Shown: one piece after another, positions 1 to 8,000 of the stretch
Layout: each line of letters opens with the position of its first letter
Numbering within the stretch: the stretch's first letter is position 1
DNA from: Myxococcus fulvus
GTDB taxonomy: Bacteria > Myxococcota > Myxococcia > Myxococcales > Myxococcaceae
NCBI RefSeq assembly: GCF_900111765.1
Contig: NZ_FOIB01000003.1
Location: 372,001 to 436,000 of the forward strand
Direction of reading: 5' to 3'
Length of the DNA: 64,000 nt
Notes under the pieces: model-generated
Told to the model about the DNA's origin: nothing
The model's input: the letters and a program-made list of their open reading frames with translations, nothing else
Database searches by the model: none
Program-made: the position numbers and the translations under genes

Positions 1-945
1 CTCGACGACGTCCGCGACAGGGGTTCCGAGCTGTTGGGTCCAGGTGATGCTGCCGGCGGGGGTGAGCTTGACGAGGAAGATGTCACTGACGCCCTGGTTG
101 ATTCCGCCCAGGTTCCCGAAGGTGTGTCCGCCGACGTAGATGTCGCCGTTGGCGTCGGTGGCGACGCCTCGGGCCTGGTCGTGTTGGTTGTTGCTGCTGG
201 CGAAGGTCTGTTTCCACTGCTGGGTGCCCGCGTCGTTGAACTTGAAGACGAAGGCGTCGGTGCCGGCGTTGGAGGTGGCGCTGTAGCCGGCGACGTAGAC
301 GTTGCCCAGTCTGTCGGTGGCGACGGAGATGCCGCGGTCGGCGAGCGGGGTGCCGAACATGCGGGTCCACAGGCGGGTGCCCTTCTTGTCGTACTTGGTC
401 AGGAAGGCGTCGTAGTCCCCGAGGGGCGCATTTCCATCGAGGTTCCCGTTGGAGTAGCCGGCGACGTAGATGACGGGGTCATCGCAGCGGCCGCCGACGT
501 CGAAGGTGGCGACGGACTCGGCGAAGTCATTGGGGGAGGGGACGGTGCCGGTGGCGAGGCCGCCGTGCTGGCGGGTCCACTCGGCGTTCCCTGCGAGGTT
601 GTGTTTGATGAGGAACCAGTCGTTGCCGAGGACGGTGCTCGCGGTGCCGCTGAAGTTCCCGGTGGTGTAGCCGACGGAGTAGGTGCCCTCGCAGGACACG
701 GCGATGTCGGTGCCCTGGTCGATGCCGCTGGTGCCGCGCTGCTGGAGCCAGTTGGGGATGTCCTCGGGCAGCATCGATGGGGCGACGCCGGGTGTTGCCC
801 GTGCATCTGGGGCCCGGGGAGGGGCCTTGAGGAGGGGGACGGGGAGCAGCGAGTAGGGGCTGTCCGGAGAGTCCGCGACACGGCCTGCCTGGGCGGATGT
901 CCCGGCGAGCAGGAGGAGCGGGAGAAGGCGGATGCGGTGAAGCAT
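1..945 (-). CDS. SBBP-repeat (beta-propeller) exported protein, 3' end cut by the window edge
   Basis: The first 315 codons are open and run off the left edge without a stop. The start ATG at 945 opens a clear signal peptide: basic MLHRIR, a leucine-rich core, then a TSAQA|G cleavage site. From about residue 85, aromatic/Gly strands of the type IYVAGYSNGN, VYVAGYSAT and IYVGGHTFGN recur every 55-60 residues, each followed by F-x-x-K-(Y/F) and W-T strands. This is the SBBP (seven-bladed beta-propeller) repeat seen in many myxobacterial secreted or surface proteins. Its function is unknown; these repeats usually form a binding scaffold. The competing rightward open frame over the same DNA has no family signature and is a codon-bias shadow. 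Confidence 0.85.
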   Translation of the reverse strand, partial: MLHRIRLLPLLLLAGTSAQAGRVADSPDSPYSLLPVPLLKAPPRAPDARATPGVAPSMLPEDIPNWLQQRGTSGIDQGTDIAVSCEGTYSVGYTTGNFSGTASTVLGNDWFLIKHNLAGNAEWTRQHGGLATGTVPSPNDFAESVATFDVGGRCDDPVIYVAGYSNGNLDGNAPLGDYDAFLTKYDKKGTRLWTRMFGTPLADRGISVATDRLGNVYVAGYSATSNAGTDAFVFKFNDAGTQQWKQTFASSNNQHDQARGVATDANGDIYVGGHTFGNLGGINQGVSDIFLVKLTPAGSITWTQQLGTPVADVVE

Positions 946-1145
946 GAAGGGTTCCCCTCGTGGGTTCACCCCGTGCCCCTGGAGCGCGATCTGTCGATGT
1001 GTGGACGGAGTCCTGGTGGTCGGTGCCGCGAAGCAGCACGCGATGTTTAACAGGAGTCATACGGAATGTGAAATCGCCGGAATCCGTTGGAATCCGGAGA
1101 TGGAGGGCAGCCGGGCGAGGGGAGGAGGGGGAGCGTACGTGGTGC

Positions 1146-1174
1146 TTGAGGTACCCCGGGGCTCTTGCTAGAAA
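1146..1174 (+). promoter_or_regulatory. Predicted sigma-70 promoter of tRNA-Arg
   Basis: TTGAGG at 1146-1151 and TAGAAA at 1169-1174 are separated by exactly 17 bp. The -10 box lies 29 bp before the first tRNA base, as expected for a tRNA with a short leader. The call rests on consensus match and position only. Confidence 0.5.
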
Positions 1175-1203
1175 GCGCCGTTGTTTCAGGCGTTTGTTGG
1201 CAC

Positions 1204-1277
1204 GACCCCGTAGCTCAGTTGGATAGAGCGGCGGTTTCCTAAACCGCAGGCCACAGGTTCGATTCCTGTCGGGGTCA
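1204..1277 (+). tRNA. tRNA-Arg (anticodon CCT, reads AGG)
   Basis: The cloverleaf is complete. The acceptor arms GACCCCG (1204-1210) and CGGGGTC (1270-1276) pair fully, with discriminator A at 1277. A D-arm is present (GCTCAGTTGGATAGAGC). The anticodon stem GCGGT/ACCGC encloses the loop TTCCTAA with anticodon CCT at 1238-1240. The T-arm contains GGTTCGATTCC. No CCA is encoded, so CCA must be added after transcription; a CCA/poly(A)-type nucleotidyltransferase gene lies at 12372. The last base, 1277, is shared with the stop codon of the converging lipoprotein gene. Confidence 0.97.
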
Positions 1278-1748
1278 CTCGCCAACTCCCTGTTGTCCCT
1301 GGCGAATCGGGCTGGAGGGGCGGGGGAGCGACACGTGCTGTTCCAGCATGCGCTCGCGCTCCTCCGGACTCAACAGCTCGTAAGGCCGTGCGTCTGGCAC
1401 GTCGGAGACGGGAATGGTCAGCTCGATTCCCGTCGCACGATCACGGAGCCCGACTCGCAGCCAGCCGGCCTTCTCGAGGGCTGGGCGAGTGCCCTCAACG
1501 CGGGTGACGAGCGCCCACTCCATGGTGGCTCGAAGCTCCTGCTCGTTGCTGCCTGCGAACGGCTCGACGTAGAGAAGCGTCGTGTGATGCTTGCCGGTCG
1601 CCACCCACTCGACGTGGAAGGTCTTGATTATCTTGCTGGTGCGCTCGCAGAGCTGAACGCGCTCCATCTCCTGCAGCCGCTCCTCCTTGGAGCGAAGGTC
1701 GCAGGCGGTGAAGGTCAGCAGAATGGGGAGGAGGTAGCTCAGGTGCAT
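1275..1748 (-). CDS. Small predicted lipoprotein, unknown function
   Basis: A 157-aa product from the ATG at 1748. The N-terminus MHLSYLLPILLTFTAC is a lipoprotein signal with lipobox T-F-T-A-C and the acylated Cys at residue 16. The mature part is charged and contains a W-V-A-T-G...L-Y-V-E stretch and the segment DRATGIELTIP. I recognise no family. Longer in-frame versions (up to 1985) only add low-complexity residues in front of the lipobox, so I chose the internal ATG, although it has no clear Shine-Dalgarno sequence. The stop codon (1275-1277) overlaps the last base of tRNA-Arg on the other strand. Confidence 0.7.
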   Translation of the reverse strand: MHLSYLLPILLTFTACDLRSKEERLQEMERVQLCERTSKIIKTFHVEWVATGKHHTTLLYVEPFAGSNEQELRATMEWALVTRVEGTRPALEKAGWLRVGLRDRATGIELTIPVSDVPDARPYELLSPEERERMLEQHVSLPRPSSPIRQGQQGVGE

Positions 1749-1811
1749 GGGCGGGGAGTACGCACGAGCCCTGAGTTTGGGTCTGCTGAGGCTGCGTCCC
1801 CCTAAGGGCTG

Positions 1812-1843
1812 GCGGCCCGCTCTTGAGCACCAAGGCGGGCTGC
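1812..1843 (-). terminator. Hairpin downstream of the Cys-rich lipoprotein gene
   Basis: GCGGCCCGC at 1812-1820 pairs with GCGGGCTGC at 1835-1843 (nine pairs, one G-U) around a 14-nt loop, 60 bp past the stop of the leftward gene ending at 1904. No T-run follows, so its efficiency is uncertain. Confidence 0.4.
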
Positions 1844-1903
1844 CATGCCCGTTTAACGGCCACATTTCTGGGGGGATGGAGTCTGCGAACCGCGCGGCAG
1901 TCT

Positions 1904-2158
1904 TCAGTTCACGCAGTTCAGGTAGCACTCGTCCCAGCACGTCGGGTTTGTCCGGCCACAAGACTGGTTGCACGCTCTTGCGCAAAGGCAGCCGATATTG
2001 TCTTCACATGCCTGCGCGCTTACGTTTGAAGCAGAATCGGTCGGGCGCTCTTGCATGGATGCTTGCGTTTCTTCGGGCGTTGATGCACCGCAGCCAGCCG
2101 CCAGTCCAATCATCGCCATCGCCGCCAACCACAGGGGTGCTCGCAGTCGTCTTTTCAT
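1904..2158 (-). CDS. Small Cys-rich lipoprotein
   Basis: An 84-aa product starting at the ATG at 2158, with a GGAG motif about ten bases upstream. The signal sequence MKRRLRAPLWLAAMAMIGLAAGC has lipobox L-A-A-G-C with Cys23 as the lipidation site. After a 25-residue Ser/Thr/Glu spacer comes a compact C-terminal module with eight cysteines in about 32 residues (CEDNIGCLCARAC, then CGRTNPTCWDEC and a final C-V-N). This suggests four disulfides in a knottin-like fold outside the inner membrane. No family recognised. Longer in-frame starts add sequence without homology-like features and would bury the signal peptide. Confidence 0.75.
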   Translation of the reverse strand: MKRRLRAPLWLAAMAMIGLAAGCGASTPEETQASMQERPTDSASNVSAQACEDNIGCLCARACNQSCGRTNPTCWDECYLNCVN

Positions 2159-2368
2159 TTCTCGGTTCTCCGTGTTGTAGCGATAGTGCCGGACCGAGAT
2201 ATGTATCGAGGTGTGCGAGCGGAGGTCGACCGGGCTGAGGACATCCTCCACGATTCGGGGCCCGTGGGCAACTCGGGCTGGCGCAGCCCGGACTGCGTCC
2301 TCGGCGTGGGGCGGTACCTGTTGATGAGGTCGTGAACGGGTTCGCAGCCTCCTCAATGTCGGCCGTCC

Positions 2369-3403
2369 CTATCCAACTTGGACCGACGCATCCTCGAAGT
2401 ATGTCAGCTCCGGAAACACATCCTTCCATCCGTAACGTTCACAGGACATGTGGAAGTAGATGTAGCCCTTCATGTAGTTCTCCAGGAGTGAGCGCATCCG
2501 CTCCGCGCCGGGTGGGGCCGCCGCCAGGATGAACTCGTATGCGGCCAGCCCATCGTCGGCGGCCTGCTGGGTGACCTCCACGAAGGGCGCCTGCCTCTTC
2601 ATGGACCGCTTGTACAAGATGGAGTTCGCGAAATCGACCTCCGAGACGGCCTCCTTGTAGACGGACAAGACGTCATTCACCGTCTGCACGAAGATGATGA
2701 TGGCGTCCATGATCTCCAACCAGAACAGCTTGTTCTCCGAGAACGCCAGGCATGGGTCCGAGAATTGGAGCGTGATGAACCAGAACTCGCAGAACCCATT
2801 CATCACGCGGATGTACTCGGATCCATTGCTGATGTGCTGGGTGCCCGTGCGGTGCTGCTCTGCCTCGAACAGCGTCCCCACGAAGCCCTGGTAGAAATAG
2901 AATTTGAAGAGCGCCAGGAACCCCGGATCGCAGAAGGGCGCCACTTCGGAGAAGGCCAGGTCGCAGTAGTCGGCCAGGAGCGAAGGGGGCTGCTTGACGT
3001 TGAGTCCACATTTGAGGAGACAGAGGCTGTTCTCCGGCTCGTACTCGCTGATGTCATCACAGTAGGTTCCCAGAACCCACAGCCGGCTGATCGCCAGACC
3101 CAACGCGGGATTGTCCGTGGGCACCATGAGCGCCCGCATGTAGACCAGGGTGCGGACCATCCGGCCCTTCCCGATGAACCCACGGGCATCCATCTCCGCC
3201 TGAATGGTGGCGACCTCACGGTCGATGCTCGCCAGATCCACCTGCGGCTCATAGCGCAGGTCGGCGGGGGCGCTCGGCTCCGTGCCAATCACCCGTAGCA
3301 GCTTTCGCAGACAGCCCGCATCGAGGACGCGCTCCACGAGGGCTCGGTATTCCTCGTTCTCGATTCGGCTCAGCCCAGGCGTGCTTCTGTCATTCGCAAG
3401 CAT
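2369..3403 (-). CDS. Class I terpene synthase, trichodiene-synthase (TRI5)-like
   Basis: A 344-aa all-helical protein with the complete class I terpene cyclase signature. It has an Asp-rich motif CDDISEYE (115-122), an NSE triad NDVLSVYKE (N243, S247, E251) for the second Mg2+ site, and a C-terminal RY pair (323-324) in HMSCERYGW. The arrangement NDxxSxYKE, about 60 residues, G-Y-(I/V)-x-(F/W)-H, then R-Y matches fungal trichodiene synthase, which cyclises farnesyl diphosphate to a sesquiterpene. Substrate and product cannot be read from sequence. The start ATG at 3403 has AGGA about ten bases upstream. It is followed on the same strand by the lipoprotein at 1904 and preceded by a methyltransferase and an FAD monooxygenase. 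Confidence 0.85.
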   Translation of the reverse strand: MLANDRSTPGLSRIENEEYRALVERVLDAGCLRKLLRVIGTEPSAPADLRYEPQVDLASIDREVATIQAEMDARGFIGKGRMVRTLVYMRALMVPTDNPALGLAISRLWVLGTYCDDISEYEPENSLCLLKCGLNVKQPPSLLADYCDLAFSEVAPFCDPGFLALFKFYFYQGFVGTLFEAEQHRTGTQHISNGSEYIRVMNGFCEFWFITLQFSDPCLAFSENKLFWLEIMDAIIIFVQTVNDVLSVYKEAVSEVDFANSILYKRSMKRQAPFVEVTQQAADDGLAAYEFILAAAPPGAERMRSLLENYMKGYIYFHMSCERYGWKDVFPELTYFEDASVQVG

Positions 3404-3589
3404 GGATGTCTGGTCCTGGCGATAGGGGTTCGTTTCAGGCGCCCGGCGTTCAAAACCCTACGCTGCTTCTTGGACACGGGCTTTCGACAGGCGCCCCCAT
3501 CGCCTGGTGCGTTCGCCATGCATCATTGACATGCCCTCGAGACTGAGAGGAGCGCTTGCCCGACTCCCTGGCCTGCGGGAAAGCCGACC

Positions 3590-4804
3590 TCAAACGCTCT
3601 GTGACGCGACGAGCGCGAGGTTTCGCGGAGACACGTCGGGTTCGAAGAGTTGGAGCAACTCGACCTCGAAGCCCAGTTCCTCCAGGAAGATCGCGCGATC
3701 GAGCAGGAGCACGACCTCCAACGCCCTCGCGAAGCGGTCCCTCAGCAGATGGCAGAGCAAGAGGTCCCGCGTCTCGGCGCGAACGGAGACCTCGAAGGCA
3801 GTCAGTTCGTCCGCCGTCATGTTGGACGAGAGACCCAGGCGCTCCAGTCGGTCGAGCGCGTAGCTGGCGAAAGGGCTGTCATAGAGCGCCCGGGGCGCGT
3901 CTCCCGCCCTCACGAAGTCTCGCTCGGGAAATTGCCGCTTCGACAGGAGATGGAATGCGAAGCGCCACGCGTACACCTGCTTCATCCGCGCGAACTCCGC
4001 CTCGGTCTTCCGCGGCCGTCCCCTCGTCGTCAACGCGAGGGCATGTGGGGTGAAGGGGAGCGGATGCTCGCGCCCGATTCCGGAGACCGGGTAGTCCCGT
4101 GGAAGCTCCAGCTTGTCATAGCAGCAGCCGATGTTCAGGACGAAGCCCGCTCCCCGGCTCTTGCGGATTTGCGTGAGAGCGAGCGGTCCGCAGGTGTGCA
4201 GGCCGATGGATGCCCGGTCTCGACCCGAGAAGAGCGGATCGATCCGTGGTTGGGGTCCATCCTCGACGGAGGCCTGAATGAAATGCAGGGGGCCTCCGAC
4301 GGGGGAGCGGGCTCTCTTCAGCCACTGTCGGCCCTTGTCCTGCAACGCGGCGTCCCTATCGATGCTGTGGAAGGTCCACCCGAAGGTCCGCGCACAGAGG
4401 CGGGCGAGGTGTCCCATGCCTCCGCCGATATCGACCGCCTGTTGGATGAAGCGAGTCCTCGACCCCAGCAGGGCCAGCACCCGCGCGAGCTCGTGGGCCT
4501 TCTTGTCGCTGAGTCCTTGCGTCTCCGAGACCGTCATCGGGTGACGGTCTTCGTGCCAGGGAAGCTTCGTCAGTTCCTCGAGCGCGCCGAGGAGCGCACC
4601 CAGGGACGGAGGCGCCGCTCCCACGAGTTCTCCCTGGTCCAACCTCCGCTCGCCTGTCTCATCGAGTGACCGGGCGTAGTCCAGCCAGTCCTCGGGATAG
4701 GCGGCGCCGGACTCGGGCCACCCCTGGAGGATGGAGCGGGACCAGAGCGCGGACCAGGGGCGGAGTTGGTGCGTGAGCGCCTCGAGCCGCGCCTGGAAGT
4801 CCAT
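3590..4804 (-). CDS. METTL25/RRNAD1-like SAM-dependent methyltransferase
   Basis: A 404-aa product from the ATG at 4804. Residues 124-134 (VDIGGGMGHLA) form SAM motif I, with the acidic ribose contact at the end of the next strand (HSIDRD). Residues 201-209 (GLHTCGPLA) and 224-232 (NIGCCYDKL) match the distinctive GLHxCGxL and (N/V)xGCCY motifs of the METTL25/RRNAD1 family, better known from eukaryotes and of unsettled substrate. The N-terminal 100 residues are helical and the C-terminal half is unassigned. It starts 37 bp after the stop of the FAD monooxygenase, so the two are probably co-transcribed. Longer in-frame starts lie inside that spacer and lack support. Confidence 0.75.
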   Translation of the reverse strand: MDFQARLEALTHQLRPWSALWSRSILQGWPESGAAYPEDWLDYARSLDETGERRLDQGELVGAAPPSLGALLGALEELTKLPWHEDRHPMTVSETQGLSDKKAHELARVLALLGSRTRFIQQAVDIGGGMGHLARLCARTFGWTFHSIDRDAALQDKGRQWLKRARSPVGGPLHFIQASVEDGPQPRIDPLFSGRDRASIGLHTCGPLALTQIRKSRGAGFVLNIGCCYDKLELPRDYPVSGIGREHPLPFTPHALALTTRGRPRKTEAEFARMKQVYAWRFAFHLLSKRQFPERDFVRAGDAPRALYDSPFASYALDRLERLGLSSNMTADELTAFEVSVRAETRDLLLCHLLRDRFARALEVVLLLDRAIFLEELGFEVELLQLFEPDVSPRNLALVASQSV

Positions 4805-4841
4805 GGCGGCGCATCCTATGCGCCACCGGGGCATGCGCGTG

Positions 4842-6320
4842 TTACGTCGTACTCGGCGGCCCGAACCATCGGGCCAGGGCTTCACGCAGACCCTGGTCCG
4901 TGCCCTCGCCGACCCACGCGACGTGTCCGTCCGGACGAATCAGCACCGCGACAGGCGCGGTGACCACGCCGAGCACCGGCAGCTCCCACTCGCCCGGGTA
5001 GCGAGCCGCGACCCGTTGAACCCGGTCCGCCCAGGGCGTGATGTCGAGTGCCCCAGCTTCGCCTAGGTCGAGCAGCACTGGCCATGCTTCGTGCAACAGC
5101 TGGAACACGCGCCGTGGGCCATCGGAGGTCACCAGGTCGAGGTCCGGCATGCGCCGCCCGAGCAATGGGTGTCCAGCGCCCAGGTCATACTGGACGTCCA
5201 GTCCCGACATCATCGCCGCGTACTGCTTGCGAGGCTCGTCCATCCGCAGCAACTCCGACAGTGTCTCTCGCACGGCGTCCATCCGCGCGTCACCGCGGCT
5301 GAGCGCGGTCTGCGCCATGGTCTTGCGCAGCGCGCGGGCCGCGACGGGGTGTCGCTCGGCCTGGTACGTGTCGAGCAGGCTCTCCGGCGAAACGCCTCGC
5401 ACGACCTGCGCCAGCTTCCACCCCAGGTTCACGGCGTCCTGCACACCGAGGTTGAGCCCCTGTCCACCCATCGGTGAGTGTACGTGGGCCGCATCGCCGG
5501 CCAGCAGCACCCGTCGGTCCCGGTAGGACGCCGCCTGCCGCGTCATGTCGGTGAACCTGGAGAGGTACGTGGCGCTTCGCAAGCCGAAGTCCGACCCGTA
5601 GAGCGCGACCAGTCCCTCACGCAGCGTCTCGAGGGTCGGCGCCTCACCTGTGTTGACCTGGTCCTCCCTCAGCACGACGCCCACGCTGCCGTCCGCCTGC
5701 TTGCCCATGGCGAAGGTGCCCTTCTCGTCCCGGCGGATGCCGAACGCGGGGGCTCCGGTCATCTCGACCTCGGCGATGAGGTAGCTGATCGACGCGTCCC
5801 ACCCCGGGAACTCGATGCCCGCCGCCTTGCGGACCAGACTCCGTCCTCCGTCGCACCCGACGAGGTACTTCGCCCGCAGCGCACGGCCGTCGGACAGCGC
5901 CACGTCGACGCCGGTGTCGTCCTGCGCGAAGCCCGTGACCTCGCATCCTCGGTAGGCGGGCACCGCCAGCTCGCCCACCCACTGCGCCAGGATGCGCTCG
6001 AAGCGCTCCTGGAGGAGCGCGAGCCCATGGTTGTGACGCGTCGGGAAGTCACTGAGGTCCAGCGGCGCCTGCCCGAACGCCACGTTCTGGACGGGTTGCC
6101 CTTGCGAGACGAAGCGCTCGACGACTCCGCGCTGATCGAGCACCTCCAGGCTGCGCGCGTGCAGGCCTCGCGAGCGCGAGCCGGCGACATCCTGACTAGC
6201 GCGGCGCTCGACGATGGCCACGTCCACCTTCGCCAACGCCAGCTCCGCCGCCAGCATCAGCCCGGTCGGGCCTCCTCCCGCAATCACCACGGCGTGTTGC
6301 GTCATCAAGTCCAAGTGCAT
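4842..6320 (-). CDS. FAD-dependent aromatic monooxygenase (Rox/PheA/MhpA type)
   Basis: A 492-aa class A flavoprotein monooxygenase. The N-terminal Rossmann motif is VVIAGGGPTG (11-20), the DG motif CDGGRSLVRK lies near 157-165, and the GD motif LLAGDAAHVHSPMGGQGLN near 272-290. The last ~110 residues resemble the thioredoxin-like C-terminal domain of phenol hydroxylase and rifampicin monooxygenase, ending in V-A-V-L-I-R-P-D-G-H-V-A-W. Such enzymes hydroxylate an aromatic substrate using NAD(P)H and O2. The start ATG at 6320 has GGAGGA eight bases upstream; the longer in-frame frame to 6566 is unsupported. The methyltransferase and terpene synthase downstream suggest tailoring of a secondary metabolite, but antibiotic inactivation is equally possible. 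Confidence 0.9.
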   Translation of the reverse strand: MHLDLMTQHAVVIAGGGPTGLMLAAELALAKVDVAIVERRASQDVAGSRSRGLHARSLEVLDQRGVVERFVSQGQPVQNVAFGQAPLDLSDFPTRHNHGLALLQERFERILAQWVGELAVPAYRGCEVTGFAQDDTGVDVALSDGRALRAKYLVGCDGGRSLVRKAAGIEFPGWDASISYLIAEVEMTGAPAFGIRRDEKGTFAMGKQADGSVGVVLREDQVNTGEAPTLETLREGLVALYGSDFGLRSATYLSRFTDMTRQAASYRDRRVLLAGDAAHVHSPMGGQGLNLGVQDAVNLGWKLAQVVRGVSPESLLDTYQAERHPVAARALRKTMAQTALSRGDARMDAVRETLSELLRMDEPRKQYAAMMSGLDVQYDLGAGHPLLGRRMPDLDLVTSDGPRRVFQLLHEAWPVLLDLGEAGALDITPWADRVQRVAARYPGEWELPVLGVVTAPVAVLIRPDGHVAWVGEGTDQGLREALARWFGPPSTT

Positions 6321-6511
6321 GGTTCGGTCCTCCCGCTCCTGGGTCGAAACGGGCGAGGGTGGACCATGACCGGGGGGGCTTGCGGCAATACCCGGGGTCT
6401 GGCATCTGCTGATGGTGGAAAGAAGGCGGGCCAGCGCCGTGGCGGTGGGGCAGGGCGAGCGCCGCGAAGAAGCGCCACACCGCGGCCACGTGATTGGATG
6501 CCCCGAGCCCT

Positions 6512-7189
6512 CTACGTGACGGTGGGCAGTCCGCCCTCTGCTGCTGGGAGCGGCGGGCCGTACCACTGCCTCCCAGCGACCCGGCCAATCACATAGAGGC
6601 CGATGTTGAAGGGCAGCAGAAACATGAAGAAGAAAGGCATCGTGAGGGACTCGGCTCCCGAGACCTCATATTCGATGGACGCAATCTCTTTCTCCTCTCC
6701 CTGGGCGAACAGCACCTCTCGATAGGCAAAGAGGTCGTTGCTGAGCTCTCCAGAGTGGCAGGTAATCAATCGCATCTGCCCCGAGTCGCTTTGCACCGTG
6801 ATCACTTCACCCCTTCGTGGCGAGGCCCAGTTCCCGCAGACGCGCTCAATCTGCGGACGAAGTGCTTCCACCGACTCCGTCCGAGAGATGTCCCCCGGTA
6901 ACGCAATCACCGCGGCCATCAGCCGGTCATTCATGCACCTGGGCTCGAAGTTGAAGAGCGGGCATCCGATGAACTCGCTCGGCACGATGGGCGGGGTCGG
7001 ACGTAGCTCCACAGTGCCGTTCGGGTCGCTCGTGAAGGACGTCAAGGCTTCGAGTCGGCGCGAGGAGGCCAGCACGCCCGCTCCGCTCGGCGGCGTGATG
7101 AAGTAACCCCAGAGGCCGTAGCAGAAGACCGAGGCCTCAAGACCGCTGATGAACACCAACGCGAGGACGACGAAGGCTCTGTTCAGCAT
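6512..7189 (-). CDS. Two-TM membrane protein, unknown function
   Basis: A 225-aa product from the ATG at 7189, which has GGAGG 11 bases upstream. A first membrane helix lies at about 4-27 (FVVLALVFISGLEASVFCYG) and a second near 183-205 (MPFFFMFLLPFNIGLYVIG). The roughly 150-residue domain between them contains four cysteines (in IGCPLF, PRCMND, ERVCGN and ITCHSG), which suggests an extracytoplasmic disulfide-bonded domain. The C-terminus is a short cytosolic tail. No family recognised. An in-frame ATG at 7255 would add 22 Gly/Ala/Pro-rich residues and has no ribosome-binding site. Confidence 0.7.
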   Translation of the reverse strand: MLNRAFVVLALVFISGLEASVFCYGLWGYFITPPSGAGVLASSRRLEALTSFTSDPNGTVELRPTPPIVPSEFIGCPLFNFEPRCMNDRLMAAVIALPGDISRTESVEALRPQIERVCGNWASPRRGEVITVQSDSGQMRLITCHSGELSNDLFAYREVLFAQGEEKEIASIEYEVSGAESLTMPFFFMFLLPFNIGLYVIGRVAGRQWYGPPLPAAEGGLPTVT

Positions 7190-7351
7190 GGCGTCGAATC
7201 CCTCCAGGGGGCCGGGGGACGCGCCGGCAGCGCCACCCAGAGAAGGCCGCGCCATCGTACCTGGAAGACTTGCGCACCGCCGCCCCTCCCGTGTCCAGCG
7301 AGGGACAGGAGGGGGGATTCCAGCCAGCCTCGAGCGGCGTCCAAGGACGCG

Positions 7352-7903
7352 TCACTTCTCGCAGGTCAGGTCATAGCCGGTGCTCCAGCTCACGCCATCC
7401 ATCGAGTACTGGCCACGCAGGGTCAGCTTCCCGGGCGAGACGAGGCGCTCTGTGTCCTGGATCTTCATCCTGCCCATGGGACCGGTCGACTCGCCGACCC
7501 AGGTGCTGCCGTCCGTGGACGAAGACGTCGCCTCGCCGCCCATGTTGTCGAGGATGACATTCCTCCACGTGCGAGACGTCGCATCGAACGTCCGGTACGA
7601 CGTGAACTTGTAGGGATACTCGCCGGACACCGTCACGAAGTCGGTTCGCAGCCAGGCCTTGTCGAGCTCGAGCCGGGCCTCGAATCGGACCTCGCTCGGG
7701 CTCGCACCACTGGGGCCATGGATGGAGCCGCTGCAGGTCCACGTCCCGGTCAGCTCCCTGGCCGCATCTGCAATGGCCGACGTCGCGGCTCTCGTGGAGT
7801 CGGCCGTCGAGGGGGGCGAAGGAGCCGCGTTCGAGGACGTGCCTCGGCACCCCACGACGCAGACAACTGCGATGAACAGGGAGACGGACGGACGCGCGAG
7901 CAT
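7352..7903 (-). CDS. Lipoprotein with a DUF1579-like beta-barrel domain
   Basis: A 183-aa product with a lipoprotein signal peptide MLARPSVSLFIAVVCVVGC (Cys19). A Ser/Ala/Thr-rich linker of about 30 residues follows, then a domain starting ELTGTWTCSG. It contains beta strands with W-L-R-T-D, YRTFDATSRTWRNVILDN and a Thr/Ser-rich turn, and ends YSMDGVSWSTGYDLTCEK. The order L-x-G-x-W-x-C...(Y/F)-D...W resembles DUF1579/lipocalin-like domains, but I hold the assignment lightly. Two cysteines (in TWTCSG and the C-terminal LTCEK) could form a disulfide closing the barrel. The ATG at 7903 follows GGAGAACTC. Confidence 0.75.
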   Translation of the reverse strand: MLARPSVSLFIAVVCVVGCRGTSSNAAPSPPSTADSTRAATSAIADAARELTGTWTCSGSIHGPSGASPSEVRFEARLELDKAWLRTDFVTVSGEYPYKFTSYRTFDATSRTWRNVILDNMGGEATSSSTDGSTWVGESTGPMGRMKIQDTERLVSPGKLTLRGQYSMDGVSWSTGYDLTCEK

Positions 7904-8000
7904 GAGTTCTCCGGGGAAGGCTGCTGTGAATGCTCAGGGCATCTAAAGCAGCCTCTCGCCAGGAGGACAGAGCGCCGTTTACGAGAGGATCGGCGGATCC

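Noticed and set aside
34..1050. A 338-codon rightward frame over the SBBP gene
   Set aside because: It is Gly/Val/Ala-rich with no signal peptide or motif; the leftward frame has a signal peptide and SBBP repeats.
527..1285. A leftward frame beginning NRTCGLRFRKPPLYPTELRG
   Set aside because: That start is antisense tRNA-Arg translated, a well-known artefact, and the rest shadows the SBBP gene.
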